Positions 15,974 through 23,899 of a stretch of 51,999 nt of DNA are shown here, piece after piece. Below the pieces are notes generated by a model that saw nothing but the letters and a program-made list of their open reading frames with translations, was not told where the DNA came from and did no database searches. The stretch comes from Melioribacteraceae bacterium. GTDB lineage: Bacteria; Bacteroidota; Ignavibacteria; Ignavibacteriales; Melioribacteraceae. How positions within the stretch are numbered: position 1 is the first letter of the stretch; each line of letters begins with the position of its first letter. Made by a program: the position numbers and the translations under genes. Where the stretch lies: NCBI GenBank assembly GCA_022181065.1, contig BQMY01000124.1:1-51999 (forward strand). The letters run 5' to 3'.

Positions 15974-17240
15974 ACTAATTATCTTTTTAGGGACAGGGCA
16001 AGGAGAGCTTAATCCTAAACATAAAGGCAGTTACAAAGTAGCTGATTATTATTTTGAACATGCAATAGATAAAGTTTACACCACTCCCTATGTGGGTGAA
16101 GCTATAATCAAAGCAAAGCCAAACGAGTTTGATGAAGTCTATATAATCGGGACAAAAGACTCAATGTGGGAAACACTCTATTTTTCGGCGATTGAAGAAA
16201 ATCCCACAGATGAAGAAACCGATAACATCTATGAAATGATTGATGCAAAAAATGCAGGCGGTCTATCGGAAGCACATTTCAATATTATCGAGGGTAAATT
16301 GACCGTTTTATACGGTCTTAAAGTAAAAACTTGTCAAACCCCTGTTGGATTAAATTCAGAAGAACATTGGGAAATCTTCCGTTTATTGACAGAAATTCCT
16401 TCCGATGGTGATAATATATCCCTGGATATAACTCATAGTTTGCGTTTTCAGCCATTCATCTCTCAATTAGCAATTTCATATCTTCAGACGTTAAAAGGCG
16501 TTAATATTAAGAATGTATTTTACGGAGCGCTAGAGTTACGTAATACTTATTTCGAAGGTAAAACCCCCATAATGAATCTGAATTCGCTTGTTTCAATGCT
16601 TGATTGGACAAACGCTGCGTTCGCACTTTCCAGATATGGAGATACTTCGGTATTTAACGAGCTATTGGATAATGAATTGCAAAAAGAATTCCTTAAAAGG
16701 TCGAAATACTTCTATACCGTTCTTCAACTTAATATGGTCGCCTCAATTAAGAGTAATGCAGAGAGATTTCTAAAGTCGACTGAAAAAATTGATGTCGAAA
16801 AACTTAATTCAAAAGCATTTGCACTCATAAAAGATACAATAACAGATCTTCCGAAAACTATTTTGTCAAAAGAAAAGGAATGGCATGTATTATTTGAACT
16901 TGCTGAGCGCCACTGGAAAAACTCGCAATACGGGTTAGCGATATTATCTGCGTATGAATCGATAATTGAGAGATTAGCAAATATATATAAGGTTGATGCA
17001 AGAAATAATATTGACATATATAAAGAACTAGGAAAAATTGCCAAAAAGAAAAGAGGATTCGGTGATATTGCTGTTAAAATGGCAAAATTTAGAAACGCTG
17101 TTGCACACGCTGAAACTGAAAAAGCCACTGAGCCAAATCATGTTCTCGAAAATTTCGAACATTTTTTTAATGAACTCAAATCAAGAATAGATTCCACTGA
17201 GTTGGAAAATCTTCCAAAATATTACAAGGTAACGCAATGA
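15966..17240 (+). CDS. CARF-HEPN ribonuclease of the TM1812/Csx2 family (Csx1-like)
   Basis: A protein of 424 aa starting MHKLIIFLGTGQ, with AAGGGA upstream; a longer in-frame start at 15903 would sit inside the receiver gene. The N-terminal CARF domain has the family motif DITHSLRFQPF (D154-H157), which helps bind cyclic oligoadenylate. The C-terminal HEPN domain has RNAVAH (R376, H381), the R-x4-H RNase motif. When Cas10 makes cyclic oligoadenylate, proteins of this kind degrade RNA non-specifically. It takes the place of csm6 in this operon. The start overlaps the receiver gene by 8 bp and the end overlaps cas6 (ATGA). Confidence 0.9.
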   Translation: MHKLIIFLGTGQGELNPKHKGSYKVADYYFEHAIDKVYTTPYVGEAIIKAKPNEFDEVYIIGTKDSMWETLYFSAIEENPTDEETDNIYEMIDAKNAGGLSEAHFNIIEGKLTVLYGLKVKTCQTPVGLNSEEHWEIFRLLTEIPSDGDNISLDITHSLRFQPFISQLAISYLQTLKGVNIKNVFYGALELRNTYFEGKTPIMNLNSLVSMLDWTNAAFALSRYGDTSVFNELLDNELQKEFLKRSKYFYTVLQLNMVASIKSNAERFLKSTEKIDVEKLNSKAFALIKDTITDLPKTILSKEKEWHVLFELAERHWKNSQYGLAILSAYESIIERLANIYKVDARNNIDIYKELGKIAKKKRGFGDIAVKMAKFRNAVAHAETEKATEPNHVLENFEHFFNELKSRIDSTELENLPKYYKVTQ

Positions 17241-18187
17241 TCCCATCCCCTCCAATAATACATAAATACAATTTCAGATTGGAAGCCCTGGAGGATATGA
17301 ATCTGCCCGAATATAAAGGCTCCATGTTCCGGGGAGCGTTCGGATGGGCTTTCAGAAAAGCGGTTTGTGTTACTCGGCAAAAAACTTGCGAAAACTGTAT
17401 GCTGCAAAGCCACTGCAGCTATTTCAAAGTTTTTGAGACAGAAATACCCGAAAACAACCTTTGGTTCCTGAAAGGTGTTAAAAAAACACCTCACCCTTTT
17501 GTTATCCATCCGCCTCAAAACGGTAAAAAATATTATAAAAAAGGTGAAATGCTTACACTCGGACTTACAATTTTTGGAGAATACGTATCGCTGCTTCCAT
17601 TTTTTGTATTTACAATTCAGCAAATGGGTAAGGCAGGAATAAGCTATAAACGGAGTAATTACGAATTAATCGCCGGATATAATTTCAACGAAGCCGGTGA
17701 TGAAAAATTGATATTTAAAAATTCTGATGGTACGGTCTCAACTAACTCAATGCCATTTTTCGAAAAACCTGAAATATCACCAAATAATAATCTTGGTAAT
17801 ATAAAACTCCACTTTACCACTCCTCTTCGCATTCAAAAGGACGCAAAAATTCTCAAAAATCCTGCGGATGTTAGTTTTGAAATTCTCGTAAAAAATCTTT
17901 ATCGAAGATTACAGGTAGTTTATAGCCTTTTTTGTAATGTAAATCCGGATTTTAATTACGAATCGATACCTGATATATCCTCTAAAGTTAATAACCTGAA
18001 GTTTAATGACTGGCAAAGGTTTTCTAATAGGCAAAACTCGAAAGTAAATATGGGCGGATTTGAAGGTGAAATATCTTTCGACAATGTGCCGGCCGAGTTT
18101 ATTTCATTGTTTCATTACGCGAGTAAATTAAACATCGGTAAAAATACTGTATTCGGATTGGGGCAGTATGAGGTCAATATTAGCTAG
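17237..18187 (+). CDS. cas6: Pre-crRNA processing endoribonuclease Cas6
   Basis: A protein of 316 aa. It has the subfamily block FRGAFGWAFRKAVC (31-44), four cysteines (C44, C51, C54, C60) that may bind metal, and the C-terminal glycine-rich loop VFGLGQY (305-311) of Cas6 RAMP proteins. It should cut the repeat transcript 5' of ATTGAGAC, just below the CCTA/TAGG hairpin. It is the last gene of the effector operon and overlaps the convergent EcsC gene by 8 bp. No separate cas6 sits beside array 2, so it presumably serves both arrays. Confidence 0.92.
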   Translation: MIPSPPIIHKYNFRLEALEDMNLPEYKGSMFRGAFGWAFRKAVCVTRQKTCENCMLQSHCSYFKVFETEIPENNLWFLKGVKKTPHPFVIHPPQNGKKYYKKGEMLTLGLTIFGEYVSLLPFFVFTIQQMGKAGISYKRSNYELIAGYNFNEAGDEKLIFKNSDGTVSTNSMPFFEKPEISPNNNLGNIKLHFTTPLRIQKDAKILKNPADVSFEILVKNLYRRLQVVYSLFCNVNPDFNYESIPDISSKVNNLKFNDWQRFSNRQNSKVNMGGFEGEISFDNVPAEFISLFHYASKLNIGKNTVFGLGQYEVNIS

Positions 18188-18974
18188 TACACAGAATTTC
18201 TTTGTACTTCATCTCAACTTCACTCTTTCCATAAATACGCTCCAGCCTTCTAACAATAAAGTGCCCCTGGGCTTTGTTCTGGAAATGGTCTGCAAATAGT
18301 ATGTTCATACCACCACCGGCAACCGCTCCAATAAAAGGAAGCGACTGAAGTACTAATTTTTCTGATACTTTTATTCTAAATTTTTCCGCGATTTTAATTA
18401 TCAAACGAACCAGTGCAGGCGCGCCTTCCTTCGTAAAACCATTTATTGCAATAAACTCCGCTGCATTTTTAACCGATGCAGCCAAAGATGCTCTAACAAA
18501 ATAATACCCCGATGATTCGTTACTATCCTTTTCAGTTTTACCACCAAGTGCGAATACTTCAAGACACGCCAGTTTAGTACTAATTTCGTCAATATTTTCA
18601 CCTTCTTTTTGTGCTATCTCAAGAATGGAACGCATCATTACCGAAGTACTAATAGGCAATTCAATTGCAAGACCCGGCAATCCAAAAAATCCACTTGCTG
18701 CTCCGCATAGTCCACTCATAACAGTATGAATTCTGCCTAATCCGGTAAATTTAGTATTATCCGAAGGTATTGATAACCCGGCAATATTAACAGTGTGCAT
18801 CAGTGCCTTTTTCGTAATACGGGATAGATAGTACTTTACGTTGTCGGGTAATGCCTCAATTCCTTTTTCTATATTTGTCCCTAGAAAATCTGAAACAGTT
18901 AACACTAAACTCTGATTCTCCAAAAGTTCAACTGCTTTTTCAAGGTCGGCAATATGGTGTTTTTCAAATTTCAT
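18180..18974 (-). CDS. EcsC family protein, sharing the CRISPR promoter motif
   Basis: A protein of 264 aa. The central region GLCGAASGFFGLPGLAIELP followed by TSVMMRSILEIAQKEGE and LACLEVFALGG is the EcsC family signature. The Gly/Ala-rich patches (GFFGLPGLAIEL, PFIGAVAGGGMNILFA) suggest membrane association. The family's biochemical role is poorly known; EcsC is named after a Bacillus ABC-transporter operon. An RBS (GAGGAAAA) lies close before the ATG, and the shared motif at 18996-19027 is 22 bp upstream. Its convergent 8-bp overlap with cas6 leaves no room for a terminator. Co-regulation suggests a CRISPR-linked, perhaps membrane-acting, accessory role; this is inference. Confidence 0.88.
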   Translation of the reverse strand: MKFEKHHIADLEKAVELLENQSLVLTVSDFLGTNIEKGIEALPDNVKYYLSRITKKALMHTVNIAGLSIPSDNTKFTGLGRIHTVMSGLCGAASGFFGLPGLAIELPISTSVMMRSILEIAQKEGENIDEISTKLACLEVFALGGKTEKDSNESSGYYFVRASLAASVKNAAEFIAINGFTKEGAPALVRLIIKIAEKFRIKVSEKLVLQSLPFIGAVAGGGMNILFADHFQNKAQGHFIVRRLERIYGKSEVEMKYKEILCTS

Positions 18975-18995
18975 TTTTCCTCTTCTTTATTATCT

Positions 18996-19027
18996 ATATA
19001 AGAGGAATGCAATTTTAAAATTTCCAA
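18996..19027 (-). promoter_or_regulatory. Shared CRISPR-operon promoter motif, copy 3 (EcsC gene)
   Basis: On the minus strand: TTTTTTTGGAA (TTGGAA at 19022-19027), 20 nt, TTATAT (18996-19001), preceded by CTC. Predicted transcription would begin about 15 nt before the EcsC gene, leaving room for its RBS. Confidence 0.7.
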
Positions 19028-19086
19028 AAAAAATCCGGACTAATAAATTAGTCCGGATACTAAATGCTATATTCTCACCACATTCA

Positions 19087-19880
19087 GGTGCCTGAGCTTT
19101 TGCCTGCCCCGTGTGCGGGGTCGAAGGTCAATCCTACGAATCAGTCACCAGTCAGTAGTCGCAAGTTTTAAGTTAAAAAAAAAGACTATAGACCTTAAAC
19201 TAAAGACTCTAAACTGTCCCGGCTAGTCGCGGCCAAAATAAAATTATCGCGATCTCCGACTCATGAAGTCGGAGGGCAACCAACTCATAATTTCACCAAT
19301 CTCCGGTGCCTGAGCTCCGTCGAAGGCCAATCCTACAATAGCTAGGCAACTCCTCGGCGAACGTCTTCCCGATATAAAGCATCGGGACTTGGCAAAATAC
19401 GCCTGCGCAATCCTACAAGGGGTAGTCATTGGTCACAAGTCATCGGTCTTCAGTCATAAAGAAAAGACCGACGACTTTAGACTGTTCCGCTATCTTTTCA
19501 CAAGGAGCGTGCATCTAAAAATTTACCAATCTCCGGTGCCTGAGCTTTTGCCTGCCCCGGGTGCGGGGTCGAAGGTCAATCCTACGAATCAGTCACCAGT
19601 CAGTAGTCGCAAGTTTTAAGTTAAAAAAAAAAAGACTATAGACCTTAAACTAAAGACTCTAAACTGTCCCGGCTAGTCGCGGCCAAAATAAAATTATCGC
19701 GATCTCCGACTCATGAAGTCGGAGGGCAACCAACTCATAATTTCACCAATCTCCGGTGCCTGAGCTCCGTCGAAGGCCAATCCTACAATAGCTAGGCAAC
19801 TCCTCGGCGAACGTCTTCCCGATATAAAGCATCGGGACTTGGCAAAATACGCCTGAGCAATCCTACAAGGGTTAGTCATT
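19087..19880. repeat. Tandem duplication of palindromic repeat DNA beyond array 2
   Basis: A block from about 19087 recurs at about 19535 with an offset of 448-450 bp (for example GGCTAGTCGCGGCC at 19221 and 19671). Both units hold a degraded version of the palindromic element and the exact 20 nt CAATCCTACAATAGCTAGGC (19328-19347 and 19778-19797), identical to CRISPR repeat positions 5-24. Unit 1 ends with GGAGCGTGCATCT (about 19504-19516), which looks like a decayed end of an inserted repeat. No gene is seen from 18975 to 19967. Confidence 0.75.
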
Positions 19881-19980
19881 GGTCACAGGTCAACAGTCTT
19901 CAGTCAAAAAGCAACGAACTAAAGACATTTGACTAACGACTCTGGACTGTCCCGGCTAGTCGGGGGCGTGTTATTCTGAC
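19778..19980 (-). repeat. Terminal CRISPR repeat of array 2, split by a 170-bp palindromic element
   Basis: Repeat positions 5-24 are at 19778-19797, the element fills 19798-19967, and the last 13 nt of the repeat (GTGTTATTCTGAC) are at 19968-19980. The element has the long-form middle but a deleted right arm (CTAGTCGGGGGC). The split point is the same as in array 1. Confidence 0.75.
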
Positions 19981-22343
19981 TTAGATATCAAACATTATCA
20001 GAAGATTTTATAAGAGAATTTATGTCTCAATCCTACAATAGCTAGGCGTGTTATTCTGACTTTTTGCTAAGAAAGACTTCCGTTGCAGAGGACGTTCCTG
20101 AATTGTCTCAATCCTACAATAGCTAGGCATGTAATTCTGACCTTCAAGGGCGGACGTTGGGAAAGACAAAAGAGAAAAGGTGTCTCAATCCTACAATAGC
20201 TAGGCATGTAATTCTGACCTAAACCTTTCCAAAATCAACAGGATGCGTTAAAAGACTTGTTGTCTCAATCCTACAATAGCTAGGCATGTAATTCTGACTA
20301 GTTTTAGTAATAGTAATAGCGAGTTTAATGCTGGCAATAGGGTCTCAATCCTACAATAGCTAGGCATGTAATTCTGACGAACTAATTGCGACAATCGACG
20401 CGTCAAGGGAAAAAGTAACAGTCTCAATCCTACAATAGCTAGGCATGTAATTCTGACCTGCTCTACCACGTTAATGGTTCCGCATCTTTGGCATACGCGT
20501 CTCAATCCTACAATAGCTAGGCGTGTAATTCTGACAATGTCAACGAAAAGAATCCAAGCGTTAAATCAAAAAGCCCGTCTCAATCCTACAATAGCTAGGC
20601 GTGTAATTCTGACCGTAAACTATGGTAGTTATATAAGATTCAGTATTAGCGGGGGTCTCAATCCTACAATAGCTAGGCGTGTAATTCTGACGGAGTATCA
20701 GAAGTGTACATTTTCGAATTGAAGAAAGGGTCTCAATCCTACAATAGCTAGGCGTGTAATTCTGACTATGTGAATGACAGTTTACCTATCAGGGTTGGCG
20801 CGGGTGAGGTCTCAATCCTACAATAGCTAGGCGTGTAATTCTGACGCAATAACGGTCTGGTAAAGAACAGTAAGAAGTGGAATGCAGGTCTCAATCCTAC
20901 AATAGCTAGGCGTGTAATTCTGACTCCTCTATGAGTCAAAAATTAAAGATGCAGAGGGCAATACTAGTCTCAATCCTACAATAGCTAGGCGTGTAATTCT
21001 GACTTCGTTGCTATGATAACCAAGCCATTGGGCAAGTATGCTCGTGTGTCTCAATCCTACAATAGCTAGGCGTGTAATTCTGACCTTTACCACTTTCATC
21101 ATGTTACAATACTTGCCTGATTCAATGTCTCAATCCTACAATAGCTAGGCGTGTAATTCTGACTTGGAAGTGAAGTCGAAGGCAAGGGCGCAGCTTTAGC
21201 CTGTGTCTCAATCCTACAATAGCTAGGCGTGTAATTCTGACGCAGATAACAAGGAATGGTGATATTTATGCCTATAGATTGGGTCTCAATCCTACAATAG
21301 CTAGGCGTGTAATTCTGACATCCATGTTGCACAACATCCCGGGCGTTGGATTTTTACTTGTCTCAATCCTACAATAGCTAGGCGTGTAATTCTGACCCTC
21401 GTGGACGAACTGCACGAAAGAACAAAGCCATATGCCAGTCTCAATCCTACAATAGCTAGGCATGTAATTCTGACGATGTAGGTAGCGATGTTAGAAAAAA
21501 ACTAAAGTAATTATAGTCTCAATCCTACAATAGCTAGGCATGTAATTCTGACCCCGAACAGATAAACTTCGATGAGCTTGAAGTCGTTAAGTTTGTCTCA
21601 ATCCTACAATAGCTAGGCATGTAATTCTGACCTATACATATGGTAATCCGGGAACAGGCGGCTATAAGGTTGTCTCAATCCTACAATAGCTAGGCATGTA
21701 ATTCTGACTATTGCACATACTAGGTATAAGTAAATAACAGCTTATGCTTGAGTCTCAATCCTACAATAGCTAGGCATGTAATTCTGACTTGGTTTCCTAC
21801 CTTCAAGAGTAGGATCTTTCGAATTTTCATGGTCTCAATCCTACAATAGCTAGGCATGTAATTCTGACCTTCACATACGAAACACTCGTCGCCCAGGACA
21901 TGCCAGAGACAGTCTCAATCCTACAATAGCTAGGCATGTAATTCTGACTATAATAGGGGTTATGTTTATGGTGGGCTCAATTATCTTATGTCTCAATCCT
22001 ACAATAGCTAGGCATGTAATTCTGACAGTCTACCATTTTTATAGGAAAGGCTTTAAAACACCATTCGGTCTCAATCCTACAATAGCTAGGCATGTAATTC
22101 TGACCTTGAAACAATGGGGGTTTTCCCCGATCACGCTTTGGGGATAAGTCTCAATCCTACAATAGCTAGGCATGTAATTCTGACTATGGACAAGCAGCTA
22201 TGCATATGTCCAGTATGTGGGGAGCGTCTCAATCCTACAATAGCTAGGCATGTAATTCTGACGGCGAAGTACTCTCCTAATCCTAAGAACGCCAAGGAAG
22301 GCACTTGTCTCAATCCTACAATAGCTAGGCATGTAATTCTGAC
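19968..22343 (-). CRISPR. CRISPR array 2 (31 repeat units, 30 spacers), type III-A associated
   Basis: Same 37-nt repeat as array 1, with the leader on the right (22344-22558) and leftward transcription. Complete repeats start at 20024, 20105, 20182, 20262, 20342, 20421, 20499 and then about every 78 nt to 22307; 19968-19980 is the end of the split terminal repeat. The variants come in blocks: GTGTTATT at the two oldest, ATGTAATT at 20105-20421, GTGTAATT in the twelve repeats 20499-21360, and ATGTAATT in the twelve from 21438 to the leader. Spacers are 38-44 nt. One spacer (21004-21047) is homologous to a spacer of array 1 (2832-2873). Confidence 0.98.
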
Positions 22344-22558
22344 TGTCGGGCTCTGAGACCCGCGTCATTACCGGGCGAAAAGGGGCTAATTTCCTAATGC
22401 TTCTTTCATACCCCATATCTTTTATGCCCTAAAATAATTTATTTTCACTTAAGTTGTTGTAATTAAACAACTTAACTCATTTCCAAAAGGGTGTGAATAT
22501 TTGTGGCTTTTTAGCATTTTCCTGTCTATTATTATAGACACTTTCAGCATGTCAAAGA
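22344..22558 (-). promoter_or_regulatory. CRISPR leader 2 with putative pre-crRNA promoter
   Basis: Nearly identical to leader 1 over 215 bp, including TTGACA at 22550-22555 on the minus strand, its AT-rich -10 region, and the inverted repeats. The homology stops at about 22558, before the end of the TPR gene at 22616. The conserved TTTCCAAAAGGG here replaces TTTCCTAAAGGG of leader 1. Confidence 0.85.
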
Positions 22559-22615
22559 GCATATTTATTAAATAATATAGCTTTTGTTTCTCTTTTTATC
22601 AACTAATAAAAGGAA

Positions 22616-23899
22616 TTATATGTAAGGGGATATCGCAATTTTGGAGAGTCTTTTTTTCTTGCGGTCGTAAGATTCTTTCAGAACAAATTTAATGGGGTTA
22701 CCGGGTTTAAGCTTATTTTTTTCGTTCTGAAAATCGCGTGAGTTAAAGTAGTAATCTGCACCTTCATCCGAACTTATAAACCCTGCTTTACCTTCGTTAA
22801 GTAGTGTTTTTATTTTACCTGAAAATACCTCCTCATTTTCAGAGAGATAGTTTTTCCAATATTCAGCAAGTTCGTTTAACTCCTCTTCGGTCGATTGGTC
22901 TTTTGAAAACACAATACCCTTCTCATCTATTATCGCTTCAATTTCTTCCGGTAAACTCCAACCAACATCTTCTCTGATGTGGCAGCATAAACTTAAATGT
23001 TTGAAGTACAATTCTTCGTCGCCATTTCCCAAAAAGAGTTCTCCGGTTATTTTATATAATTCCCATCTGAACTCGGGATTAGGTATATTTTTAGAATGGA
23101 AACAGGCTTCAACGGCAATTTTAAGAGCCCTTTCCGGCTTGTTTTTTTGCATATACGCTTCCGCAAGAGATTTAAGTGTGAACCACTCTCTTTTAACTAC
23201 GGTAACCTCACGGAGAAGGTCTATTCCTGTATCATGATCACCTTTATTCATAACGCATACCGCATAATGCCACTTTAACCAAATATTTTCAGGAAATTGC
23301 TTCATACCTTCAAGGATAAAATTACACCCTTTGCTGAAGTTGCCCGATTTTGCCATTGCTTTGGCAACTTTCAGGTAATACTTTTCGCGGTCAGAATTTT
23401 TAACTACTGATTTGCCGTTGTACTCGAACTTTTCACTTTGGGCTGAGAGGTTTTGGGGATCTATAAATTCGCTCCAGTTTAGGAGACTTTCATAATCGCC
23501 CTGGTTTTCGAAAAATTCTATCACGAACAACAAAGTTTTATTTCGGAATAATGTGTCCTGATAATTTCTTCCTGCGGAAAGAATTTCCTCAGTGTATGTG
23601 ATCAGTTTATCTGCCGTCTTATTTGAATAAGGTTTTATGTTAGCCATAAATGATGCGAAAATAAATTGAGAGACGAACATTTCAAAATCGAGTAACTTCT
23701 GTATATACTTCAAACCAAATTTATAGGCATCGTTATATCGTTTAAGCTTATTGAGGCAAAATAGCATACCCCATAAATCCCATTCGTTTGGATCAACGCT
23801 ATTTTGTAGAATTTCCTGAAAGAGCTTACCCGCTGCCTGGTAATCACCACTTTTTCTCAAAGATGAAGCCTGTTTCCTGAGTTCATAAATATCGGTCAT
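22616..23899 (-). CDS. TPR protein with C-terminal cold-shock domain
   Basis: A protein of 427 aa. Residues 1-330 are helical repeats of TPR type (SGDYQAAGKLFQEIL, MNKGDHDTGIDLL, KNKPERALKIAVEA). Residues about 358-427 form a cold-shock-like nucleic-acid-binding domain (SGKIKTLLNEGKAGFISS, then DYYFNSRDF and PGNPIKFVL). It overlaps the helicase gene by 4 bp (ATGA), so the two are coupled. No signal peptide is seen. The pairing suggests the cold-shock module binds single-stranded RNA or DNA for the helicase. The operon carries the shared CRISPR promoter motif and ends 58 bp before leader 2. Confidence 0.85.
   Translation of the reverse strand: MTDIYELRKQASSLRKSGDYQAAGKLFQEILQNSVDPNEWDLWGMLFCLNKLKRYNDAYKFGLKYIQKLLDFEMFVSQFIFASFMANIKPYSNKTADKLITYTEEILSAGRNYQDTLFRNKTLLFVIEFFENQGDYESLLNWSEFIDPQNLSAQSEKFEYNGKSVVKNSDREKYYLKVAKAMAKSGNFSKGCNFILEGMKQFPENIWLKWHYAVCVMNKGDHDTGIDLLREVTVVKREWFTLKSLAEAYMQKNKPERALKIAVEACFHSKNIPNPEFRWELYKITGELFLGNGDEELYFKHLSLCCHIREDVGWSLPEEIEAIIDEKGIVFSKDQSTEEELNELAEYWKNYLSENEEVFSGKIKTLLNEGKAGFISSDEGADYYFNSRDFQNEKNKLKPGNPIKFVLKESYDRKKKRLSKIAISPYI

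Noticed and set aside
22480-22500. TTTCCAAAA in leader 2 as a fifth copy of the shared promoter motif
   Set aside because: No TTATAT box lies 20 nt away on the correct side, and leader 1 has TTTCCTAAA instead.
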